NCBI GenBank assembly: GCA_024138025.1
Contig: JAMXBD010000583.1
Location: forward strand, 372,001-436,000
Length of the DNA stretch: 64,000 nucleotides
Reading direction: 5' to 3'
Origin: Combretum micranthum
Taxonomy: Eukaryota; Streptophyta; Magnoliopsida; Myrtales; Combretaceae
Part shown: piece by piece, positions 48,474 through 59,174 of the stretch
Layout: each line of letters starts with the position of its first letter
How positions within the stretch are numbered: the stretch's first letter is position 1
Made by a program: the position numbers and the translations under genes
The notes under the pieces: model-generated
The model's database searches: none
Told to the model about the DNA's origin: nothing
What the model saw: the letters and a program-made list of their open reading frames with translations, nothing else

Positions 48474-49171
48474 TGTAAATCCCCGAAATTTTTGGATTCG
48501 AATTATAGTTTAAACCCTAATCGGAATTCAACCGGATTTTCCAGAGTCAACAAAACCCTAGTTTACCGTGACCGCTTAAGTCCGGCATTGCCGTTTTCTC
48601 TAGCCTTAGAAAACAAAGTGGGAGTAATTAGCTATAATGGTTCGTAATAACTATAGGTTACGTAAAAATATCAGTTTTGCAAAATTCAAGTGTCCTTAGA
48701 ACCCTATCGGACACAGTTCTCGAAAAATGTGTCCGAAGCTCGGAATAGGAAACATATTCTGAATATACCGTTAGACTCGTAAAAATATAAGTTTTCTAAA
48801 AATATCAAATTCATAATTTTTCGGTAGCTAAAAATATCAAATATAGCTTTTATACGCGTATTTTCTTACTACCGGCATTAAATTATCATGTCTACTTTTA
48901 CATTACACTATTTTCTACTATTCTACACTATTCACCTATCTCTATTTTTTCTTACAACCTACTCTTACAACCCATACACCTATTTCTTACACATTTTCAT
49001 TTCCAATACAATTTCACATCTTTCATTTCTTACTTTTAATTAACAAAATAATAAAAATATAAAATTTTCCCTCTTCTATCCATGAAAGTAGCGCCGGCCC
49101 CCTCTAAAATTCCCTCGATTTGTTTTGTTTTTTATTTATTTAATTAACAAAAATTATCTCCCACATTTTCT

Positions 49172-49179
49172 TATAAATA
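49172..49179 (+). promoter_or_regulatory. TATA box of LTR-L
   Basis: TATAAATA followed by CCCCCTCATACC, identical in context to copy I. Confidence 0.6.
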
Positions 49180-49307
49180 CCCCCTCATACCTTCACTTCT
49201 TTCACACCACTTCTTCTCTAAAGTTACTATACCAAACTCTCTCAAAAATCTCTCAAGAATTCTCTCAGAAGTTCGTCCTAGTTTAGCTTCTTTTAGGTAA
49301 AAATTCC

Positions 49308-50487
49308 TGTAAATCCCCGAAAATTTGGATCCAAATTAAAGACCTAAACCCTAATCGGAAGTCAAACAGATTCTTAAGTCAAACAAAACCCTAGTTTACC
49401 GTAATCGTTTAACTCCGGCATTGCCGTTTTCTCAAGCCCTAGAAAACGAAGTTGGAAAAATTAGTTGCACTAGAATTTAAGAAAAATCAAAAGGAAGTAT
49501 ATGATAATATGTTGAAAGAATACTAAGTATATCGAAACTCGATTTGTTTGTAATAAAGTTGTATGTGAACTAATATTTTGAAATGTTTGAAATTGATTGA
49601 TCACTTGAAAGAATTTAAACGTAACTATTAGACTTTAATTAAAGAAATTATTCATGCACTTCATATGTTGAGTCACATTGCATTCACTACTATACAATTA
49701 GTGGGACAAGTGTATAATAGTGGTGGTAGACATAACCGGTATATCATGTAAGTGGCGAGTAGGAGCTAGTAAGAACTACTTAAATTGGTGGCTAGTAGGA
49801 GCCTGTAATAACTACAAGTTTTTGATGGCATATAGGAGCCGGTAAGATCTACAAAAGTGTTTTGAAAGTTGTGGCTGTAATTGGCCTGAATACCCAACCC
49901 CGAATGAAGGGCGTAAATTCATTCAACATATGATTCCCAGAAAGTCATATGTCTTGTATGCTCACGTGGTTGTTGCATTTCATATTTTTGAATAATAAAC
50001 TTGATTGAAAATTTACTTCGAGTATGAATTTTGGGATTTACTCACTAAGCCCATAAGCTTACGCCCCTATAGGTATTTGTATTCTCAGAAACACCTATTT
50101 TGAGCCCGAAGTCTTCCAGTACCCGTATACGTTTTATGTTGAAGCTTTTAGAGGAAATCTACTCGAAAACTTAGATTAGAATTCCTTTGAAATCTTTAAT
50201 TTTGGATGTTATGAAGTTTATCTCGATCCTTGGAATTAGCGGGGGTATGCCCTTAAGAAATTATATAATAGACCTATGGTTATTTATGATATGATATACT
50301 TTGTTTCTGGATTCTTGTATGTTTATCTTTACTTGCTTAAACTATGCTTCCCAAAAGCGTCTCCTATTACCGTGTTAGACGCCTTACATATAATACTAAG
50401 GCTTTCGCATGACTAAGGTAGCCATTCTTAAGCCTTGATATTATATGTGGCGGACTGCCACGTTTAGGGTACCTTCGGGGCGTGACA
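49308..50487 (+). mobile_element. Element N 5' LTR, internally deleted
   Basis: Only 1180 bp against 3217 bp in the 3' LTR. At 49457-49467 sits AAAATTAGTTG. The same 11-mer occurs twice in the 3' LTR, at 56627-56637 and 58683-58693, and the DNA between is missing here. The TATA box, leader, triple hairpin and 51-bp dyad are lost. The TAGGAGCC cassette, HP1/HP2 (49902-49951) and terminus remain. Confidence 0.9.
49902..49951 (+). other. HP1/HP2 hairpin pair, copy in N 5' LTR
   Basis: Same arms as copy I: GAATGAA/TTCATTC (49902-49924) and CATATGA/TCATATG (49927-49951). The HP2 loop has one base change. Confidence 0.75.
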
Positions 50488-50495
50488 GTTTAAGT

Positions 50496-50507
50496 TGGTA
50501 TCAGAGC
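50496..50507 (+). other. Primer-binding site of element N
   Basis: TGGTATCAGAGC is complementary to the 3' end of plant initiator Met-tRNA, the usual primer of this group. It starts 8 bases after the LTR end. Confidence 0.9.
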
Positions 50508-51594
50508 AACAAGTTTATAGAAATAAAGGTAATAGGAATAAATCTAGAATAGAAAAAGATAGATATGTTTACGAAAGGACTTAGATAGGATTAGACAAGT
50601 TTAGAAGTTCTCAAAAAGGAGAATTAATGACCTCCCTTGTCCTTTATAAATTACTCTTGGAGAAGTTAGAGTTGAGGCCCAATGTTTGAACTTAAGAAAT
50701 GGTGAAACCCTTGTGGACTACCGTTGAAAGTAAGAAGCCTATGTAAGGAGTTTTCCCTATTAGACAGACTTAGAAGTTTCTTACGATATAGAATGTCTTA
50801 CGTGCCATTACAACCACACCCTATGCTCCAAAAAGCTACGTTCTTTTTCCGAAATAATAGATGTTTAGTTTTCCCGATTTTGAATTTGGAATTCCATACG
50901 CCGATTATATATCTATGCCCACGATGAGCAGATCATGGACGAGATAAGGATTTCCAACCAACGTAAAGCCAGTCAGATTCAAATGGCCTGATGAGAATAT
51001 CCCGAATCGAAGACGATCTGCATGAGAACCTGATCGAGAAAGAAGTGACGGAAGTATCCGATGAGGAGCACGCAGCAGACGAAGTTTGATCAACGGGAGC
51101 CAAGTACGTTTAGAAATCAACCCTCCGTAAAGGAAAAAGAATGATGGACCGAAGCAATTTGAAGCTGTTCGTAACTAAGATGGCTAAGACGACTTCTAGA
51201 CCAACCCGTAATGCAACTCCCCACCACAGGAAGAAAGATCAAAGAAAGAAGGAAGGATCCACATGAGCAATCCCATGTGTCCAACAAGAATTTTGTAACC
51301 AGATCGACTTAGGATATAGGATCGATTAGTAGTTTAATTTATGTTTTCGAAAAAGTGTTTAATATTTGTTGTATTTTGAATTTCTTTTACCTTGATTTCT
51401 TTATAAGATTTTATTCCCTTCTATACTTTTAATTAAATATTTTGGTTTAAACAAATTTCATCTCTTGATTTAGTTGCTTAAATTTCTCTTGTGTGATATT
51501 TCCCTTTTATGTTTATTCTTTGAAAATTTCCGCAATTTCCGTAACTTAGTATGTAAAAGACTTAATAATCTAGTATTTACGTAAACGATTAAAA
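50508..51594 (+). other. Untranslated leader of element N
   Basis: About 1.1 kb between the PBS and the first gag-like residues. Short frames here lack recognisable domains and overlap each other. I see no second gene. Confidence 0.5.
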
Positions 51595-52830
51595 CAGCCG
51601 ACCTAGAAGGGGACGACCAAGGATGAGGCAGGCATCAAATAACCCGCCTGAAGAAGTTAACCAACCAGAAGTGCCCCTGTGGCTCCTGCCCAGACCAGCA
51701 AGGCAATCTCCAAGCCACTCTGGGTCAATTAACACAGCTTCTTAATGTGTTAGTTCAACAACAACAGAGGAATATGCCACCTCCGCACCAGCTCAAGCAC
51801 CACCCCAACAGGCACCCAAGCATCTGTACATGGACCGCAGCACCTGATGCTCAATCACATACAGCACCCTGCCGCCTCCGCCACCACCTCGACCATACAG
51901 AACTTCACTCCAGATTTTATCAAAAGTAACCGTTACTTTGACGGAGCTTTTGGGAAACCGATGAGGCTGAAGATTGGCTCGCGCAGGTAGAACGTCTTTT
52001 GCCGCCTATGAAGTTCCTTATCATCTTCGAATAAGCTATGGTACTTATATGTTGAGGTTCAACGCCCGCATCTGGTGGGAGTCCAAGAGTAGGGAATTGC
52101 CGCCACCTATCACCTGGGATGTTTCGGAATGAGTTTCTGGAAAATTATTTCCCTGGAAGTTTAAGAGTAAGGTATAGTGCGGATTTCTTGCACATATCCC
52201 AGAAAGGAAAATCCATAGAACAATATGAGACGGAATTCAGCCGACTCCTGCAGTATGCTCCGGATTCTTATAAGTATAGTGAGGAGCTGAAACGACAAGT
52301 GTTCCTGAATGGGTTAGATGAGGACTTAAGGATGCGTTAGAAGAGTTTGACATTCGCACCTTCAGGGAATTGGTTGAAAGAGCAAGAATTGTTGAAGGGG
52401 CCAAGAAAAGGAAAGCTGGGACCTTTGAGAAGAAAGTGCATGTGTTTGGAAGGAAATTTCAACCAGGAACAAGCTCCAATTTCCCTTCTAAGAGGTTTAA
52501 ACCAATTAGCAACTTTAAGGGAAATTTTAGTGGACAGAAGGATAATTCCAAGGTAACAGCAAATTGTTGGAAATGCAAAGGCGCATTACCCGAAGAGATG
52601 CCCCCTTCTCCAGAACAAGTGTTATTTCTGTGGTGACCCGAGCCATAAGATTCCGGATTGCCCAAAGAAAGCTTCTACGACTTGTTTCGTATGCAAGCAA
52701 TTGGGACATTTTGCTAACGAGTGTCCCCAAAGGAATCTCAAGCAAACCGACCTGTTGGATCCTCGGAGGACTTGCCCCGACAAGGAGTGGGAATGGAAGC
52801 GGAAGTCGCTCGGCATCATCTATGCATGGG
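51595..52830 (+). pseudogene. Frameshifted gag of element N
   Basis: The N-terminal part is basic and glutamine/proline-rich (GRPRMRQASNNPPEEVNQPE near 51620-51670, QQQQRN near 51755). The gag domain follows: FIKSNRYFDGAF near 51915, ENYFPGSLRVRYSADF at 52140-52190, and QYETEFSRLLQYAP..LNGLDEDLRMR to 52340. Next comes a basic stretch and three zinc-knuckle cysteine clusters: 52565-52601 (spacing disturbed by an indel), 52620-52661 and 52683-52724 (both Cys-X2-Cys-X4-His-X4-Cys in one frame). No clean start codon is visible at the N-terminus. Gag would package the RNA. Confidence 0.8.
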
Positions 52831-53054
52831 CTGAGAATTTACAACCTTGAAGGGCAATGGGTCTGCGAGGAGGATGCCGAAGAAGGAGTAGAGTTGGCTG
52901 CCCTGGACCATGGAGAGGAGTATGACTATAGCTTGGTTACAGGTTAGCCTCAACCTTTAAAATATATGTCTGTTTTGATATCTGTTGAGTATAAAGTTAT
53001 GATGTTGGAAATAATAGATATCTAGGAACCTTTTAAGGACAATAAGATAGTAAC

Positions 53055-53480
53055 ACGCGCGTCTTGAACGCAGGAACCATACAAATAGGGGACCTAACCG
53101 CTTATACCCTCTTCGATACGTGCAACACATTCCTTTGTTGCCACTAGTGTAGCCTTGAAGACCGGTTTACCTATCACCACAATCACAAAGTTTTCGTATA
53201 AAAACCCCCACCGGTAGTGTGGTGACTACCAAAGAAGTAATAAGGAATTGCCCCATGAAGATACAAGGCCATGAAGCAACTACCGATCTTATAGTAATAG
53301 AAATCAGCAAGTACGAAGTGATTCTCGGAATGAGTTGGTTGTCCATGGTGGAAGCAAAGGTAGATTGTAGAAATAAAAAGGTGGAATTCATGGGACAAGA
53401 TGGAAGAAAGCTACATTTTTGGGAGAATCTGCAAAAAGTTTGGAGTTAAGTTCGTTCGAGTAATTGAAGAGTTGAGGAAG
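53055..53480 (+). pseudogene. Frameshifted aspartic protease region of element N
   Basis: Asp-Thr of the active-site motif is at 53115-53120, but the following base context lacks one base and the frame runs to a stop near 53148. The C-terminal part is intact at 53219-53449 and contains KYEVILGMSWLSMVEAKVDC, a typical end of Ty3/gypsy protease. The enzyme would release Gag and Pol products. Confidence 0.75.
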
Positions 53481-53494
53481 GAGTTGAAAGTTAT

Positions 53495-54506
53495 GTGGGA
53501 AGTACGGAGGAGGATAAGGAAAGACCCAACATTGACGACATCCCCATCGTTAATGAATTCTCTGATGTTTTTCCAGAAGAATTGCCTGGGTTACCCCCAA
53601 AACGAGAAATCGATTTTGAGATCGATTTGATGCCAAAAACAGAACCTATATCCAAGGCACCATACCGAATGGCACCTGTTGAGCTCAAGGAACTTAAGAA
53701 GCAATTACAAGAATTGCTTGACCAAGGATTTGTTAGACCAAGTGTCTCGCCTTGGGGAGCTCCGGTATTATTCGTGAAGAAGAAAGATGGATCGATGAGG
53801 TTGTGTATTGACTATCGAGAACTCACAAGGTCACTATAAAGAATAGGTATCCATTGCCAAGGATTGACGATCTCTTTGACCAACTACAAGGAGCAAGTGT
53901 ATTCTCACGCATTGATTTGAGATCTGGATACCACCAGCTGAGGATAAAACCAGAGGATGTGTCAAAGACCGCTTTTAGAACTCGGTATGGACACTATGAG
54001 TTCATGGTCATGCCATTTGGATTGACTAATGCACCAGCTGCTTTCATGGACTTGATGAATCGGGTGTATAAGCCGCTCTTGGATAAATGCGTGATTGTCT
54101 TCATTGATGATATTTTGGTCTATTCTAAAACACGGGAGCAACACAAAGAACATCTGAGAATGGCATTACAAACCTTAAGGGAGCACAAGTTATATGCCAA
54201 ATTATCCAAGTGTGACTTTTGGTTGGACCAAATATCTTTTCTAGGACATGTTATCTCAGGGAAAGGAATATCGTAGATCCTGAAAAGATTAAGGCCGTAA
54301 TGGAATGGAAACAACCAAGGACGGTGACTGAGATTAGAAGTTTTCTTGGATTAGCTGGCTATTACAGGAAGTTTGTGCAAGATTTCTCAAAAATAGCTAA
54401 GCCACTAACTCAGTTGACCCAGAAGAATGAAAGATTCATTTGGAATGAGAAGAGGGAACAAAGTTTCCAAGAGTTAAAGCAACGTTGGTATCTGCTCCAA
54501 TTTTAA
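53495..54506 (+). pseudogene. Reverse transcriptase of element N, in three frames
   Basis: Frame 1 (53495-53839): [20 protein letters not shown], then [18 protein letters not shown] frameshift follows. Frame 2 (53854-54276): [35 protein letters not shown] and the catalytic FIDD at 54100-54111. A second frameshift follows. Frame 3 (54219-54506): [20 protein letters not shown] and [17 protein letters not shown], the thumb/connection. Both catalytic Asp codons are present, but no single frame spans the enzyme. Sequence type is Tekay/Del-like. Confidence 0.9.
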
Positions 54507-54509
54507 CCT

Positions 54510-55098
54510 TACCCGATCCAGAAAAGCCATATACCGTCCATAGTGATGCGTCAAGAAATGGCTTAGGATGTGTGCTTATGCAAGAAGGGAAAGTAATTGC
54601 TTATGCTTCACGGCAGTTGAGGCCGCACAAAATTACCCGACGCATGATCTTGAGTTAGCCGCAGTTGTCTTTGCTCTCAAGCTTTGGAGGCACTACCTAT
54701 ATGGACAGAGATGCGAGATTTATACGGACCATAAGAGCCTCAAGTATTTATTCACACAAAAGGAATTGAATATGAGGCAAAGGAGATGGTTGGAGTTGAT
54801 CAAAGACTATGATCTTGGAATAAATTATTGCCCTGGAAGAGTGAATGCGGTAGCAGACGCTTTGAGTCGGAAGAACCATGGAGAAGTTGCAGCCATGCTC
54901 ACAACTCAAAAAGAACTTATAAAGGAATTCGAGAGATTGAGCATCGAATTTGTGGGGCAAAGTGCGGAAATAGAAATTTCCCATTTGGTAATGGAGCCAA
55001 CCCTGATAGATAGAATCAAAGAATCTCAACGATATGATGAAGTCATACAAAAGTTGAAAAGTGAGATACAGGAGGAAGGTATGACGATTTTGAGATAG
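54510..55098 (+). pseudogene. RNase H and linker of element N
   Basis: The first part reads [15 protein letters not shown] near 54541-54585. After a frameshift the frame 54568-55098 gives [41 protein letters not shown] and [12 protein letters not shown], the usual RNase H motifs. It continues into the integrase linker and ends with a stop at 55096-55098. RNase H would remove the RNA strand during DNA synthesis. Confidence 0.88.
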
Positions 55099-55149
55099 AT
55101 GAGGAAGATGTAGTAAGAATGAAGGGAGATTATGTGTACCAAATGATGA

Positions 55150-56025
55150 GGAGATGAAAAAGGAAATAATGGATGAGGCGCATAACTCGGGATATACCAT
55201 GCACCCCGGTGGTACCAAGATGTACCAAGACCTTAAAGTCGCTTTTGGTGGAATGGTATGAAAAAGGATGTAGCTGAATTCGTAATGAAGTGTCCCATAT
55301 GTCAACAAGTAAAGATTGAACACCAAAGGCCAGGAGGACTTTTGAAACCATTGGCCATACCAGAATGGAAATGGGACCAAATTACCATGGATTTCGTATG
55401 TGGATTGCCCCGAACATCAGCCGGATATGATGCCATATGGGTAATTGTGGATCGACTTACCAAGTCAGCACACTTCATCCCCATCAACATGACCTACTCG
55501 ATGGAAAAGTTGGCCCGGCTATATGTAAGGGAGATTGTGAGACTGCATGAGAGTTCCAGCAGGGATTGTATCGGATCGGGATCCTCGATTCGTGTCAAAA
55601 TTTGGACGAGCCTTCAGAAGTGTATGGGGACCAAGTTACATTTCAGTACGGCTTACCATCCACAAACTGATGGACAATCAGAGCGAACTATCCAGACTTT
55701 GGAAGACATGTTAAGAGCTTGTGTTATGGAATTCAAAGGAAGCTGGGAAGTACACCTACCTTTGGTAGAGTTTGCTTACAACAACAGCTATCATTCAACA
55801 ATTAAGATGCCACCGTACGAAGCTTTGTATGGAAGAAGGTGTAGATCGCCTCTATTTTGGGATGATGTGGAAAAATTAACAATTGGACCAGATCTCATCC
55901 AAGACGCCTCAGATAAAGTCAGGATTATTCAGCAAAGGATGAAAGAGGCCCAAGATAGACAGAAAAGTTGGGCAGATAAAAAACGACGATCCTTGAGTTT
56001 AACGTTGGTGATCATGTGTATCTGA
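55150..56025 (+). pseudogene. Integrase of element N, zinc finger and core
   Basis: The HHCC zinc finger is partly visible, with its Cys pair CPICQQ at 55291-55302. The frame 55258-56025 holds the core: Asp in TMDFVCGLP (55390-55392), YHPQTDGQSERTIQTLEDML near 55646-55710 with the catalytic Glu at 55681-55683, and NNSYHSTIKMPPYEALYGRR. Between about 55550 and 55600 the reading is shifted (RDCIGSGSSIRVKIW) and then returns, so the second catalytic Asp is not encoded in this frame. Confidence 0.88.
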
Positions 56026-56450
56026 AAGTGAATCCGATAAAGAGTATTCATCGTTCGGGCTCGAGGAAAGCTAAGCCCAAGGTATATCGGACCTTTCGAA
56101 ATCCTCGAACGGTAGGAGATTTGGCTTATCGCTTGGCATTACCACCAAACCTGTCGGGAGTACATAATGTCTTCCATGTCTCAGTGCTAAGAAAGCATAT
56201 CCCCGACCCTGATCGGATTGTGGAGCTTGAACCAGTCAGGCTGAAAGAGAACTTGACTTATGAGGAGCACCCAGTTCAAATTCTGGATCAAAAGGTTCAA
56301 AAGCTGAGAAACAAGGAAATCCGATATGTCAAGGTGTTATGGAGGAATCATTCGCGAAGAGGCTACTTGGGAAGCCGAGGATGAGATCCGAAAGAAATAT
56401 CCAAATCTCTTTGAAGAATCAGGTACGAATTTCAAGTTGCAAATTTCAAG
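56016..56450 (+). pseudogene. Integrase C-terminus and chromodomain-like tail of element N
   Basis: The frame 56016-56384 contains YRLALPPNLSGVHNVFHVSV (integrase C-terminal region) and then RKHIPDPDRIVELEPVRLKE. A chromodomain-like segment follows, ending VKVLWRNHS. A frameshift near 56345 moves the rest into another frame, ending in acidic/aromatic sequence close to 56465. In this group the tail is thought to guide integration toward certain chromatin. Confidence 0.8.
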
Positions 56451-56472
56451 TTTTGAGGACAAAACTTTCTTT

Positions 56473-56484
56473 AAGGGGGGTAGG
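56473..56484 (+). other. Polypurine tract of element N
   Basis: AAGGGGGGTAGG lies just before the 3' LTR start. It is the primer site for plus-strand DNA synthesis. Confidence 0.85.
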
Positions 56485-57161
56485 TTGTAAATCCCCGAAA
56501 TTTTGGATCCAAATTAAAACCTAAACTAATCGGAAGTCAACGGATTTTAGTCAACAAACCCTAGTTTACCGTAACCGCTTAAGTCCGGCATTGCCGTTTT
56601 CTCAAGCCCTAGAAAACGAAGTTGGAAAAATTAGTTGTAATAGTTCGTAATAGCTATAGGTTTTATAAAAATATCAGATTGAAGAATTTCGAGTGTCCTT
56701 TGAACCCGATCGGACATGATTCTTGAAAAACGTGTCCGGAAGCCCGGAATAGGAAAAATATTCCGAATATACCGTTAGACTCGTAAAAATATAAGATTTC
56801 CAAAAATATCAATTTCGTAATTTTTCGTAGCTAAAAATATCAGATATCGCTTTTATACGCGTATTTTCTTACTACCGGTATTTAATTGTCATGTCTACTT
56901 TTACATTACACTATTTTCTACTATTCTACACTATTCATCTATCTCTACTTTTTCTTACAACCTATTCTTACAACCATACACCTATTTCTTACACATTTTC
57001 ATTTCCAATACAATTTCACATCTTTCATTTCTTACTTTTAATTAACAAAATAACAAAAAAATAAATTTTTCTTCCCCATGCATGGCGCCGGCCTCTCTCC
57101 CTCATCCAATTTGTTTTATTTTCAATTATTTAATTAACACAAATTATCTCCCACATTTTCC

Positions 57162-57169
57162 TATAAATA
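57162..57169 (+). promoter_or_regulatory. TATA box of element N 3' LTR
   Basis: TATAAATA followed by CCCCTCATACC. The matching site in the 5' LTR is deleted. Confidence 0.65.
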
Positions 57170-59124
57170 CCCCTCATACCTTCACTTCTTTCACACCTCT
57201 TCTTCTCTAAAGTTACTCTACAAAAATTTCTCTCCAAATTCTCTCAAGAGAAGTCTCTTAGTTTAGTTTCCTTTAGGTAAGAAATTCTCAAGAATTCTTC
57301 ATGTTCATCTACTTAGTATGAGCTTAGTGTGTGTTTTCTAAAACCATGAAGGTTAAGAAAGCAACATTAGGTTCATGCTTTGTTTTTGTTCATAAACATA
57401 ATTCCTCTATGTTCATTTATTTCTTTTATGTTCTTTACTATCTAATATATCTATATAACTATATATATTATTTAGAGCATATAAGCTCATTGTCTTACAA
57501 TTTATTTATCTTTCATGCAATTTATTTACTTCATTGCAATTTATTTAATTTCAAGTTGATTTTAAGACTAGTCATTCTAGTCTTAGACTTGTCCTCATCA
57601 AGTCAAAACAATTTCTCTTTCTTTTTTTTCGGGACTAGTCTTTTCTTAGTCCCGGGGTACCTTGATGAAGCTAAGGTCCCAATACTTGATTTACTTTATT
57701 AAGCTTTCAAGTTATTATGTTCCTTTATATTTCTATAGCTTATGATTCATATTCATGCATGAACATAATGTTTTTGTCTCAACAAAAATAAATGAGAAGT
57801 GTTTTCTTGAATTAAAGATTCTTTCTAAATAAATATGGAAAATGGATTTTTAAAAACCCATGAACATGTATGGGAATGATTTTTCTTACATAAACAAAAG
57901 GTTTTATGAAAACTTATCTTTCAAAGAAATTCTTTTGGAATCATTACAAGAAATAAAAATGTCATTTTTACTTTTGAATCCAAGTTTAGAAAATAAAACC
58001 ACACTTTAGGAAATTAAAGTAATTACAAGAGATTAAATTTAGAAAAGAATATTCATCTCAATAACAAGATCTTTCAAAAGTAAAATAAATATTCAATAGA
58101 ATCTCAAGTTCAAAGTCTTTTAAAACCTTATTTTTATAAGTTGAGACAACTTCATTTACTTCATACATTGTTATGAGTCATTACAATAATATATATACCT
58201 TTCAAAAGTTTACAAAATAATTGAAATATTTATCTTTTCAAATGAGCTTTGTTTACAAGAAGGAAAACAAGTGTTTGCAAATTCGTGGCAAATCTGGTCA
58301 CTGCCTTTTCGGAACCCAAACGACTTAGTTTTATAAAAATAAGCTTAGAAATGCGTAGATCTTTTCGAGTAGGTAGAAAACGATATATTATACGCGAAAT
58401 TCCGAGTTAAAATGAGCAAGTTATGGCCATTTTAAGTTGGAATTTCCCCTTATACGATTTTACACGATTTTAAGAAAAGATTAGAATCTTCAAGGATAGA
58501 ATTTCATGAAATACTCATTTTGGGTATTCTTCTTGATTAGATAATCACGAGGAGGATTGTTCGTATCCCGAGGATTACTACGATTAAGTGGAATTTCCGA
58601 ACGACCCATCCATTCAAGAAAGGTGTCATCATGGCCGAGTGAGTTTATTCCCGTTATTTTTCATACTCTTGATTGTGCTTGTAAAATTAGTTGCACTAGA
58701 ATTAAGAAAAATCAAAAGAAGTGTATGATAATATGTTGAAAGAATACTAAGTATATCGAAACTCGATTTGTTTGTAATAAAGTTGTATGTGCATTAATAT
58801 CTTGAATGTTTGAAATTGGTTGATCACTTGAAAGAAGTTAAATGTAACTACTAGACTTTAATTAAAGAAATTATTCATGCACTTCATATGTTGAGTCACA
58901 TTGCATTCACTACTATACAATTGGTGGGACAAGTGTATAATAGTGGTGGTAGACATAACCGGTATATCATGTAAGTGGCGAGTAGGAGCCAGTAAGAACT
59001 ACTTAAATTGGTGGCTAGTAGGAGCCTGTAATAACTACAAGTTTTTGATGGCGTATAGGAGCCGGTAAGATCTATAAAAGTGTTTTTAAAAGTTGTGGCT
59101 GTAATTGGCCTGAATACCCAACCC

Positions 59125-59174
59125 GAATGAAGGGCGTAAATTCATTCAACATATGATTCCCGGAAAGTCATATG
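59125..59174 (+). other. HP1/HP2 hairpin pair, copy in N 3' LTR
   Basis: GAATGAA/TTCATTC (59125-59147) and CATATGA/TCATATG (59150-59174), with loops as in copy I. Confidence 0.75.

Noticed and set aside
49308..50487. The shortened N 5' LTR as a spliced-RNA retrocopy
   Set aside because: The junction cannot be placed to give GT at one end and AG at the other; an 11-bp microhomology deletion explains it better.
54748..55380. Minus-strand frame of 210 codons
   Set aside because: It is the antisense shadow of RNase H and integrase of element N.
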